Assembly: GCA_028713395.1 (NCBI GenBank)
Contig: JAQTOJ010000142.1
Span: 1-5,399 of the forward strand
Direction of reading: 5' to 3'
DNA from: Dehalococcoidales bacterium
GTDB taxonomy: Bacteria > Chloroflexota > Dehalococcoidia > Dehalococcoidales > Fen-1064
DNA: 5,399 nt
Shown here: positions 1 to 4,442 of the stretch, piece by piece
How positions within the stretch are numbered: position 1 is the stretch's first letter
Layout: each line of letters starts with the position of its first letter
Program-made: the position numbers and the translations under genes
Notes under the pieces: model-generated
What the model saw: the letters and a program-made list of their open reading frames with translations, nothing else
What the model was told of the DNA's origin: nothing
Database searches by the model: none

Positions 1-112
1 CCGTCACGCGCAAAAGATAACGGGCGACCGGAGATTGGTAAAGCTCTATAATTTCTCCGTAACGGGCAATATCACCCTGCTGGATTGCCCTTAAAACAGT
101 GCTGAAATCCAT
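1..112 (-). CDS. Probable ECF-type RNA polymerase sigma factor, N-terminal fragment (cut by window edge)
   Basis: Only the first 37 codons are present; the rest lies beyond the left edge. The ATG at 110-112 is preceded by a G-rich stretch (GGGGGGTAGAG) that can act as a ribosome binding site. The peptide starts MDFSTVLRAIQQGD and continues with IARYGEIIELYQ and a RYLLRVT segment. An early (A/G)D pair, a helix with EIIELYQ, then a YLLR-like stretch is the usual layout of region 2.1 of extracytoplasmic-function sigma-70 factors, which bind core RNA polymerase and direct it to stress or envelope promoters. The family call rests on this short segment only; DNA-binding regions 2.4 and 4 cannot be seen. 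A possible promoter lies just upstream. It is 188 bases downstream of the neighbouring flavoprotein gene, so it is probably transcribed separately. Another small helical regulator cannot be excluded. Confidence 0.6.
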   Translation of the reverse strand, partial: MDFSTVLRAIQQGDIARYGEIIELYQSPVARYLLRVT

Positions 113-137
113 CTCTACCCCCCGTTTGCCTGTAAAC

Positions 138-166
138 AATCTAAAGCATTCCGGGCGGAAATTCAA
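138..166 (-). promoter_or_regulatory. Possible sigma-70 promoter of the sigma-factor gene
   Basis: On the minus strand TTGAAT (161-166) and TAGATT (138-143) are separated by exactly 17 bases. Each box matches 4 of 6 consensus positions. A start site near 131 would give a leader of about 20 bases before the ATG at 112. Two four-of-six matches occur by chance fairly often, so this is only a candidate. Confidence 0.3.
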
Positions 167-255
167 GCATATGATAAGAAAAGAACCAGTCTTTGCGGGG
201 AGAATCCCTTTCCCACAATCGACGAAGCATATCCTGTGTGGAAATTGAGTTTAAC

Positions 256-292
256 TCCTCTCCCTCGATGGGGGAGGATGAAGGTGAGGGTG
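256..292 (+). repeat. Short palindromic repeat, simple type (copy 1)
   Basis: The arms CCTCTCCC and GGGGGAGG (257-277, one T-G pairing) form a hairpin around TCGAT. They are followed by ATGAAGGTGAGGGTG, which carries a third G-rich arm. The layout of inverted arm, direct arm, then a second direct arm after a short ATNNAGG spacer is the same as in the elements at 1338, 3546 and 4521, although the arm sequence is more diverged here. It lies between the first flavoprotein gene and the sigma-factor gene. It has no T-run on either strand, so it is not a standard intrinsic terminator. Confidence 0.55.
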
Positions 293-300
293 TGTGTCTT

Positions 301-1284
301 TTACTCTCTGGCGTTCGCGTTTATCCTCTTCAGTTTCCTCATCACACCTTCCGCTTCCGCCATCATTCTTTCTATGATTTCCCTGACCGGCAAAACCTCA
401 TGTATCAAGCCCACGGTTTGCCCTGCGGTCACCACTGCGTTGGAGGTATCACCGGTCACGTAAGCGCTGCGCACCTTTTCCCCGCTGATCAGCGGCAGTA
501 TCGCGTCCAGTCCCGCTCCGCTTTCTTCCAGCGCCAGTATCTTCTCGGTGAAGGGCGTCCGCACCACTCTTTCATTGTTGTTGATGGCGCGGTGCACGAG
601 CATTGTATCGTTTTCCGTCAGGTGGCTGAACCACTCCTTGAGTTTGGGATGGAAAGGGCATTCCTCGCTCATCACGAATCTCGTCCCCATCAGTATTCCT
701 TCCGCTCCCAGGGCTAAGGCGGCCACCAGACCGCGCCCATCCGCCACCCCGGCGGCCTGCACCACGGGGATTTTCACCGCGTCCACGCAGGCAGGGATAA
801 GCACCGACGCCCCGACGTCGTTGGGTAAAGGATGCCCGCCGGATTCAAAACAAACCACGCTCACCACATCGCAGCCCACTCTTTCGGCCGTCTTTGCGTG
901 CCGCGCCATTCCTACCTTGTGCATGAACAGACCACCGGCTTGTTTCACCATCGGCACGAACTCCTCGGGACTTCTGCCCGAGGTATCGAAAATCCTCACG
1001 CCCTCATCGAGCGCGGCTTTAAAGTATTCTTCGTAGGGTATGCGCCGCATCGTCGGCAACAGGGTCACGTTCACCGCAAACGGTTTATCGGTCAGTTTAC
1101 GGGTTTGGCGGATGGCATCGCGCAGTTCCTGGCTGGAGCCGTAATTGAGGGCGGTGATCATGCCCAATCCGCCCGCGTTGGAAACCGCGGCCACCAGTTC
1201 CACGCTGGCTAATCCTCCGCCCAGCGGCCCTTGTATGATCGGGTGCTTGATGCCGAATAAATCCGTAATGCGTGTCTTGAACAT
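301..1284 (-). CDS. Nitronate monooxygenase / 2-nitropropane dioxygenase-family FMN flavoprotein
   Basis: This is a 327-residue cytoplasmic TIM-barrel FMN enzyme. The family includes nitronate monooxygenases, FabK-type enoyl-ACP reductases and NADH:quinone reductases, so the exact reaction is open. Visible landmarks are: the N-terminal ITDLFGIKHPIIQGP strand (6-20); VAAVSNAGGLGMI (31-43); the active-site segment CFESGGH with His151, the usual catalytic histidine position; AAGVADGRG (177-185); the FMN-phosphate loop LGAEGILMGTRF (192-203); and a C-terminal GQTVGLIHEVLP helix (288-299). The open frame extends 150 bases further upstream, but I chose the ATG at 1282-1284. It has AAGGAG seven bases upstream and the family's usual beginning, whereas the extension is translated repeat DNA (1338-1374). 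It is a distant paralogue of the 1759-2835 gene but is about 30 residues shorter. No terminator is evident after the TAA. Confidence 0.93.
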   Translation of the reverse strand: MFKTRITDLFGIKHPIIQGPLGGGLASVELVAAVSNAGGLGMITALNYGSSQELRDAIRQTRKLTDKPFAVNVTLLPTMRRIPYEEYFKAALDEGVRIFDTSGRSPEEFVPMVKQAGGLFMHKVGMARHAKTAERVGCDVVSVVCFESGGHPLPNDVGASVLIPACVDAVKIPVVQAAGVADGRGLVAALALGAEGILMGTRFVMSEECPFHPKLKEWFSHLTENDTMLVHRAINNNERVVRTPFTEKILALEESGAGLDAILPLISGEKVRSAYVTGDTSNAVVTAGQTVGLIHEVLPVREIIERMMAEAEGVMRKLKRINANARE

Positions 1285-1291
1285 TTTCCCG

Positions 1292-1297
1292 CTCCTT
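1292..1297 (-). promoter_or_regulatory. Ribosome binding site fixing the start of the 301-1284 gene
   Basis: The minus strand reads AAGGAG with a 7-base spacer before the ATG at 1282-1284. This near-ideal Shine-Dalgarno sequence decides against the longer reading frame that begins at 1434. Confidence 0.85.
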
Positions 1298-1337
1298 TTT
1301 TCAACTCCCTTGAGGGTAAAGAAATTAGCCTTCAAAG

Positions 1338-1374
1338 CCCCTGTATCCCCCTTTAGAAAAGGGGGAGGAATTTT
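1338..1374 (-). repeat. Short palindromic repeat, simple type (copy 2, inverted)
   Basis: CCCCCTTT (1347-1354) and AAAGGGGG (1358-1365) pair around the loop AGA. Read on the minus strand, the hairpin is followed by ATACAGGGG, the same tail as in the plus-oriented element at 4521-4557. The element lies in the leader of the 301-1284 gene, and its lack of a stop codon in that frame falsely lengthens the open reading frame. Confidence 0.75.
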
Positions 1375-1390
1375 CCTGTAGTTTCTCCTT

Positions 1391-1501
1391 TCCCCCTGCC
1401 AGAGCTTGTCCCGTATGCGCGACTGCATCGCCATCCCGTATTAATCTCAATGAATCGGGACTTGATACGGGGATACGGGAGGAGAAGATACGAGGGTGAA
1501 T
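1391..1501 (+). repeat. Expanded relative of the composite palindromic repeat
   Basis: The left flank (TCCCCCTGCCAGAGCTTG, then TCCCGTAT) and right flank (GATACGGGAGGAGA, then AGATACGAGGG) resemble the two halves of the compact composite elements at 1607-1666 and 4357-4417. Here the middle is about 55 bases longer. That middle carries its own imperfect inverted repeat, ATCCCGTAT (1433-1441) against ATACGGGGAT (1465-1474). It looks like a duplication or further nesting of the CCCGTAT/ATACGGG unit. The boundaries are approximate. Confidence 0.5.
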
Positions 1502-1546
1502 CTTCTTTTTTCCACCGCTCTTCTATCCCATACCCTTTATTTCCCC

Positions 1547-1568
1547 ATCCCGTGCCGGGACACGGGAT
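1547..1568. repeat. Perfect 8-bp inverted repeat related to the CCCGTA unit
   Basis: ATCCCGTG and CACGGGAT are perfect complements around a 6-base loop, CCGGGA. The arms resemble the TCCCGTA/TACGGGA core of the nearby composite repeats, so this may be another degenerate copy of the inner unit. It has no flanking T-run. Confidence 0.5.
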
Positions 1569-1606
1569 CCATGTTTACCGCAGAGCCTTTCCTTTACTTC
1601 ATTTCT

Positions 1607-1666
1607 CTCCCCTTAGGAAGAGCCTGTCCCGTACCCGATACGGGAGGAGATTCAGAGGGAATTGTT
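1607..1666 (+). repeat. Composite (nested) palindromic repeat, copy A
   Basis: This 60-bp element matches 4357-4417 with only two substitutions and one single-base indel. Its core is TCCCGTA (1627-1633), a 5-base loop, and TACGGGA (1639-1645). Outside the core, CTCCCCTTAGGAAGAG on the left and GAGATTCAGAGGGAATT on the right look like the two halves of a simple-type repeat split by the core. Similarity between the copies ends at about the listed borders, as expected of a discrete mobile or mobilised unit. Confidence 0.8.
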
Positions 1667-1699
1667 CGATTACTATACCGCATATCATTATGGTAAAAC

Positions 1700-1737
1700 A
1701 AAGCAGGCGTCCGGTCTTTCACGTTGACGCCTGCTTT
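1700..1737 (-). terminator. Intrinsic terminator of the 1759-2835 flavoprotein gene
   Basis: AAAGCAGGCGTC (1700-1711) and GACGCCTGCTTT (1726-1737) form a perfect 12-bp stem with a 14-base loop. The stem begins 21 bases past the stop codon of the upstream gene. On the minus strand it is followed by GTTTTACC, giving a moderately T-rich tail after the stem's own TTT. The plus-strand side also ends in TTTT, so it may work in both directions. Confidence 0.75.
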
Positions 1738-1758
1738 TATCTCGTTTGGTATTACTTT

Positions 1759-2835
1759 TTAGTCAGCGGCTAGTTTATTCATCCGGGCGAGCGCTTGCTT
1801 GGCCTCGGCCACCGTGCGTTCGATCACTTCCTGCACGGACGGGATATCGTGGATTCTGCCTGCGCCTTGTCCCATCATCAGGATGCCGTGCTCCGGATCG
1901 CCCTCGGTGGTGGCTTTGCGGAATAACCGGCTGCCGACGGCGAAGCGCATCACGGAAGCCATGCTCCTTTTCCCGCCCCCGATGCCGGCCTGCTGCCCGC
2001 GCATCTTGTTGGCGGTGCTGATCAATTGTCCGTAGCTCATCTTGAGCGTTTTTTTCATCATCAAGCCCGCGGAAACCGCATCGAACAGCGGGAAGCCTTT
2101 TTTCTTCAGAATGTCTTCGGCGGCTTTGTTCTTCCAGACACGGCAGTTGATGCCGTCAAAAGCCGGGTCGATGATCGTATCTTCTTCTGTCGCTTTCACC
2201 CACACCTGCTTGATGGCGTCGGCCACTTCCGCCTCTTTGGTGGCGGCTAAACGTGTGCCCATGGAAACCCCCTCGGCGCCTAAAGCCAGCGCTGCCGCCA
2301 GCCCTTTGCCGTCCGCGTATCCACCAGCCCCGATGCAGGGCACTTTCACCGCTTCCGCCACTTGCGGCACTAAAACCATGGCGCCTACATTGCCGGAGTG
2401 CGAGGCGGCTTCGTAACCGGTGATTATCAGCGCATCCGCGCCTAGCTGCTCGGAACGCTGCGCGTGCTTCACCAATGCAATCGTGCCGATGACCTTGCCG
2501 CCGTAAGCGTGCACCGCTTGAATCAACGGCGCGATTTCCGGCGGTCTGCCCAGCGAATAATTGAAAACAGGTACTTTTTCCTCGATCACGATTTTGGCTA
2601 AAGGTCCGGAGCCGACACCCAGCGTCAGGTTCACCCCGAACGGTTTATTCGTCAGGCTTCTGATCTCTTTGATCGCTTTGCGTAACCCCTCCGGGTCGTA
2701 CTGCGCCCCGGCCAGTACGCCCAACCCGCCGGCATTAGAAACCGCCGCTACCAGCTTGGGGGTGGTCAGCCAGTTCATCCCCGCCAGCATAATAGGGTAT
2801 TTTATCCCGAAAAGTTCCGTCATCCTCGTTTTCAT
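1759..2835 (-). CDS. Nitronate monooxygenase / 2-nitropropane dioxygenase-family FMN flavoprotein (second paralogue)
   Basis: This 358-residue cytoplasmic FMN-dependent TIM-barrel oxidoreductase belongs to the same broad family as the 301-1284 product. Landmarks are: MTELFGIKYPIMLAGM (5-20), VAAVSNAGGLGVLAG (29-43), KPFGVNLTL (64-72), the active-site segment GYEAASHSGNVGAM with His146, GAGGYADGKGL (169-179) and the FMN-phosphate loop LGAEGVSMGTR (185-195). The C-terminal part (about 260-315) contains a basic, glycine-rich stretch, MRGQQAGIGGGKRS, absent from the shorter paralogue. Start choice: the ATG at 2833-2835 follows an in-frame TAA three codons upstream, so no longer start is possible. 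GGAGGG lies 12 bases upstream, a rather long spacing. A good promoter (2895-2923) and a strong terminator bracket the gene, so it is probably monocistronic. The substrate is not predictable; nitroalkane/nitronate oxidation or an enoyl-thioester or quinone reduction are family possibilities. Confidence 0.93.
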   Translation of the reverse strand: MKTRMTELFGIKYPIMLAGMNWLTTPKLVAAVSNAGGLGVLAGAQYDPEGLRKAIKEIRSLTNKPFGVNLTLGVGSGPLAKIVIEEKVPVFNYSLGRPPEIAPLIQAVHAYGGKVIGTIALVKHAQRSEQLGADALIITGYEAASHSGNVGAMVLVPQVAEAVKVPCIGAGGYADGKGLAAALALGAEGVSMGTRLAATKEAEVADAIKQVWVKATEEDTIIDPAFDGINCRVWKNKAAEDILKKKGFPLFDAVSAGLMMKKTLKMSYGQLISTANKMRGQQAGIGGGKRSMASVMRFAVGSRLFRKATTEGDPEHGILMMGQGAGRIHDIPSVQEVIERTVAEAKQALARMNKLAAD

Positions 2836-2893
2836 GTATCCGCATTACCCTCCGTTAATACTTCACAACGCGTAACCATTTACACAATCGCTT

Positions 2894-2905
2894 TATCTTA
2901 AGATA
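2894..2905. promoter_or_regulatory. Palindrome over the -10 box, possible operator
   Basis: TATCTTAAGATA is a perfect 12-bp palindrome that covers the -10 box of the flavoprotein promoter. A dimeric repressor bound here would block transcription. It is AT-rich, so chance is a real alternative. Its centre is 24 bp from that of the palindrome over the -35 box. Confidence 0.4.
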
Positions 2906-2923
2906 CCTTCACCACCCTGTCAA
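2895..2923 (-). promoter_or_regulatory. Sigma-70-type promoter of the 1759-2835 flavoprotein gene
   Basis: The minus strand has a perfect -35 box TTGACA (2918-2923), a 17-base spacer and TAAGAT (2895-2900, four of six consensus positions). Transcription would start near 2888, giving a leader of about 50 bases with GGAGGG before the ATG. It is the best promoter match I found in the window. Confidence 0.7.
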
Positions 2924-2929
2924 ATGACA
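2918..2929. promoter_or_regulatory. TGTCA-AA-TGACA palindrome over the -35 box, possible operator
   Basis: Two perfect 5-bp half-sites, TGTCA and TGACA, are separated by two bases and include the -35 hexamer. Short inverted half-sites of this kind are typical targets of small dimeric helix-turn-helix regulators. No regulator gene is visible next to it in the window, so the assignment rests on position and symmetry alone. Confidence 0.4.
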
Positions 2930-2983
2930 TCACTTGCGTGTTGTCCTCCAGGCGAAGGATGGGATCCAAATAAAATCGGTGGT

Positions 2984-3015
2984 GTCATTCCGGATTTAAT
3001 CCGGAATCCAGTCAG
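2984..3015. repeat. GTCATTCC-type dispersed palindromic repeat
   Basis: ATTCCGGATT (2987-2996) and AATCCGGAAT (2998-3007) are perfect 10-bp arms around one base, flanked by GTC on the left and CCAGTCAG on the right. The layout GTCATTCC...GGAATCCAGT recurs as an intergenic repeat in many Proteobacteria and Desulfobacterota and resembles the ATTCCC...GGGAAT type described in Neisseria. It forms a strong cruciform or hairpin but has no T-run for termination. Confidence 0.7.
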
Positions 3016-3022
3016 CGTTCCC

Positions 3023-3056
3023 CATTGCGAGGACTGAAAGGACGTGGCAATCTCGG
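3023..3056. repeat. ATTGCGAGG...GGCAATCTC-type dispersed repeat
   Basis: CATTGCGAGGACTGAAAG is followed by GACGTGGCAATCTCGG. The ends ATTGC and GCAAT are complementary, with a degenerate purine-rich middle. I recognise this as a variant of an intergenic repeat common in some anaerobic bacteria, usually CATTGCGAGG...GCAATCTC. It starts only eight bases after the previous repeat ends, so one may have inserted beside the other. Confidence 0.6.
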
Positions 3057-3130
3057 GGTTCTGCGTTTCGGTTGTCTTTAATTATCGGTCCCCTGTGGAG
3101 GGTGGCTCAGACCAATTGCCAAACCGTAAG

Positions 3131-3173
3131 GGCGGGTTTCAAACAATTACCAGCTTGCTGCTGTTAACCCGCC
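3131..3173. repeat. Inverted repeat with long loop downstream of the sulfur-carrier gene
   Basis: GGCGGGTT (3131-3138) and AACCCGCC (3166-3173) are perfect 8-bp arms around 27 bases; the loop can itself form a small CAGC/GCTG hairpin. It lies 43 bases past the stop codon of the MoaD-like gene. The minus-strand sequence after the stem is CTTACGG, not a T-run, so a standard intrinsic terminator is unlikely. It could be a structured 3' end or another degenerate repeat. Confidence 0.45.
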
Positions 3174-3215
3174 AGATTTCGGTAAATAACCGGACTACCG
3201 TACTCCGTTGCGGTA

Positions 3216-3488
3216 TCATCCCCCGCCGATAATATACAGAATATTTATCGTTGCGCCGTCTTGCACCGGCTTGTCCAGCTTCCCGGCATAAGCAATTTCT
3301 CCACCCGCGAAGACACTGACATAGGGCAGCAGCACGTTATCTTTGTCAAAGATTTGATCTTTCAGTTTCGGGTATTGCTTGATCAGGGCGTCCAGGCACT
3401 CGCGCACGGTTTGCCCATTGACGCTCACGTTCTCTTTGTCAGCGGCATATTGCCGCAGGTAAGCCGCCAAATTGACGTTAATACTCAT
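3216..3488 (-). CDS. MoaD/ThiS-family ubiquitin-fold sulfur-carrier protein
   Basis: This 90-residue cytoplasmic beta-grasp protein is of the usual MoaD/ThiS size. Features are: an N-terminal strand and helix INVNLAAYLRQYA (3-15), VSVNGQTVRECLDALIKQYP (21-40), the PYVSVFAGGEIAYAG strands (55-69), and the C-terminal DGATINILYIIGGG with a free glycine end (88-90). In this family the terminal glycine is adenylated by an E1-like enzyme and then carries sulfur as a thiocarboxylate for molybdopterin, tungstopterin or thiamine synthesis. The E1-like partner is encoded 103 bases upstream on the same strand. I chose the ATG at 3486-3488, with AAGGAA six bases upstream and GAGGAA touching the start, over an ATG 21 bases earlier that would only add MQGKEEE, translated ribosome-binding-site sequence. 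The archaeal-like MoaD form fits Mo/W cofactor synthesis better than ThiS, but this is inference. Confidence 0.88.
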   Translation of the reverse strand: MSINVNLAAYLRQYAADKENVSVNGQTVRECLDALIKQYPKLKDQIFDKDNVLLPYVSVFAGGEIAYAGKLDKPVQDGATINILYIIGGG

Positions 3489-3494
3489 TTCCTC

Positions 3495-3500
3495 TTCCTT
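3495..3500 (-). promoter_or_regulatory. Ribosome binding site deciding the start of the MoaD-like gene
   Basis: The minus strand reads AAGGAA six bases before the ATG at 3488, within a longer purine run. An upstream in-frame ATG at 3509 would place this site inside the coding region, so the shorter start is preferred. Confidence 0.65.
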
Positions 3501-3545
3501 CCCCTGCACACTTCAAATGTAACTCCCTGTATATATATTTTGGTG

Positions 3546-3583
3546 CCTCCCTCTTTCGGAAAGAGGGATTGAGGGAGATTTAG
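3546..3583 (+). repeat. Short palindromic repeat, simple type (copy 3)
   Basis: TCCCTCTTT (3548-3556) and AAAGAGGGA (3560-3568) form a 9-bp hairpin with the loop CGG, followed by TTGAGGGAGATTT with the third direct arm. The architecture equals that of the other simple elements, with A/G substitutions in the arms. It fills much of the 103-base gap between the E1-like gene and the carrier gene. Any transcript joining the two would carry this hairpin, which could affect RNA stability or expression ratio. Confidence 0.7.
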
Positions 3584-3591
3584 TGAATAAA

Positions 3592-4329
3592 TTATATGTT
3601 CATCTTTCCGCAATATCTGCATTCCGGATTTCTTTTCACCGCTATCTCGGAAAATTTCATCTTCAAACCGTCGTAAATCAAAATCCGGTCGGTCAGCAAT
3701 TCGCCGATGCCCGTGATGAATTTGATCGCTTCGGTGGCTTGAATCGTCCCGATGACCCCCGGCGTGGTGCCCAGCACCGGAAATTTTACTTTCGGCGGCG
3801 CACCCTGATAGATGCAGCCCAGGCAGGCGGTTTCCCCCGGAATGACCGTCATGGCACGGCCCTCCAGCCCGTAAACCGCGCCGTGAATAAAGGGCACGCG
3901 GTGTTTGATGGCGGCCTTATTGAGTAAAAATCTTGTGGGCAGGTTATCCATGGCATCGATGATGACGTCGCAGTGGGCGGTCAGCTCGTCCACATTATTT
4001 TCGTCGATTGTTTCGTGAAGGGCTTCTATCTGCACACTGCCGTTGATCTGTCCCAGTTTTTCTTTGGCCGATTCTATCTTTTTCCGCCCGATGTCTTTAT
4101 CGCCATGCAGGATCTGGCGGTTCAGGTTGGAAAGCTCGACTTTGTCATGGTCGATGATGCGTATTGTCCCGATGCCCGCCGCCGCCAGGTAAATGGCCGC
4201 TGGCGAACCCAAACCGCCGCTGCCGGCGATCAGCGCCCGGGCACGCTTCAGTTTTTCCTGCCCGTCCACGCCGAAACCGGTTATCATGATTTGGCGGTCG
4301 TATCTAATCTTTTCTTCCGGTGTTAACAA
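3592..4329 (-). CDS. HesA/MoeB/ThiF-family E1-like adenylyltransferase
   Basis: This 245-residue cytoplasmic enzyme uses ATP to adenylate the C-terminal glycine of a ubiquitin-fold sulfur carrier. Visible are: the RYDRQI start (9-14), the nucleotide loop GSGGLGSP (36-43), IDHDKVELSNLNRQ (59-72) with Asp60 and Arg71, GRKK (81-84), the Asp-containing DAMDN (125-129), and two CxxC pairs (Cys169/172 and Cys237/240) forming the zinc site. The region where ThiF proteins carry their conserved cysteine reads FPVLGTTPGVIG with no cysteine, which favours a MoeB-like protein. There is no rhodanese domain, and the length is normal for a stand-alone enzyme. The start is a TTG, chosen because GGAG lies seven bases upstream and the family N-terminus follows directly; the ATG five bases before it is out of frame and stops after three codons. 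Its partner is probably the carrier encoded 103 bases downstream. Mo/W cofactor synthesis is the most likely role. Confidence 0.92.
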   Translation of the reverse strand: MLTPEEKIRYDRQIMITGFGVDGQEKLKRARALIAGSGGLGSPAAIYLAAAGIGTIRIIDHDKVELSNLNRQILHGDKDIGRKKIESAKEKLGQINGSVQIEALHETIDENNVDELTAHCDVIIDAMDNLPTRFLLNKAAIKHRVPFIHGAVYGLEGRAMTVIPGETACLGCIYQGAPPKVKFPVLGTTPGVIGTIQATEAIKFITGIGELLTDRILIYDGLKMKFSEIAVKRNPECRYCGKMNI

Positions 4330-4336
4330 ATCATTT

Positions 4337-4340
4337 CTCC
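4337..4340 (-). promoter_or_regulatory. Ribosome binding site supporting a TTG start
   Basis: The minus strand reads TTGGAG, then a seven-base spacer and TTG (4327-4329). The ATG inside the spacer is only two bases from GGAG and opens a three-codon frame ending in TAA, so TTG is the functional start. Confidence 0.7.
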
Positions 4341-4356
4341 AATACCCGTTTTCCCA

Positions 4357-4417
4357 CTCCCCTTAGAAAGAGCCTGTCCCGTACTCCGATACGGGAGGAG
4401 ATACAGAGGGAATTGTT
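4357..4417 (+). repeat. Composite (nested) palindromic repeat, copy B
   Basis: This 61-bp near-identical partner of 1607-1666 differs by G to A at position 11, one extra base in the central loop and T to A in the right flank. TCCCGTA and TACGGGA form the core hairpin. The left flank CTCCCCTTAGAAAGAG and right flank GAGATACAGAGGGAATT match the simple-type repeat seen at 4521-4557. It ends 28 bases upstream of the E1-like start codon, so it lies in that gene's leader. Confidence 0.8.
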
Positions 4418-4442
4418 GCCTTTACCCCTTGGTTCCCTTCAC

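Larger units (their letters stand above)
1285..1758. other. 474-bp gene-free spacer built largely of repeats
   Basis: This gap between the two flavoprotein genes has no convincing coding sequence. From left to right it holds the ribosome binding site of the first flavoprotein gene, a simple palindromic repeat (1338-1374), an expanded composite repeat (1391-1501), a pyrimidine-rich stretch, a short perfect palindrome (1547-1568), a compact composite repeat (1607-1666) and the terminator of the upstream gene (1700-1737). I could not pick out a promoter for the downstream gene within it. Confidence 0.8.
2836..3215. other. 380-bp gene-free spacer: promoter region plus dispersed repeats
   Basis: There is no convincing gene in this stretch. 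The left third holds the leader and promoter of the 1759-2835 gene with two palindromes. The middle holds two adjoining dispersed-repeat types (2984-3015 and 3023-3056). The right part holds a long-loop inverted repeat (3131-3173) and the region just after the sulfur-carrier gene. The bases from about 3060 to 3130 show nothing I can assign. Confidence 0.75.

Noticed and set aside
193..717. Plus-strand open frames across the flavoprotein, E1-like and phosphofructokinase genes (for example 193-717, 2042-2416, 3973-4326)
   Set aside because: They are opposite-strand shadows of clearly conserved minus-strand genes, have no recognisable domains and odd composition.
1285..1434. A 50-residue N-terminal extension of the first flavoprotein (start at 1434)
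   Set aside because: The extension is translated repeat DNA, lacks family similarity, and the ATG at 1284 has an AAGGAG site at ideal spacing.
1450..1773. Plus-strand open frame in the spacer between the flavoprotein genes
   Set aside because: It is made of repeat and terminator sequence, runs into the end of a real gene and encodes no recognisable protein.
3044..3232. Plus-strand 62-codon frame downstream of the carrier gene
   Set aside because: It begins inside a dispersed repeat, overlaps the carrier stop codon and has no recognisable domain or clear ribosome binding site.
3592..4329. A specific ThiF assignment with thiamine pathway context
   Set aside because: The segment that carries the conserved ThiF cysteine has none here, and no thiamine gene is nearby; the broader HesA/MoeB/ThiF call is safer.
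3216..4329. A bacterial ubiquitin-like conjugation or anti-phage system
   Set aside because: There is no E2-like protein, JAMM protease or other partner; the carrier already ends in GGG and both proteins fit an ordinary sulfur-carrier pair.
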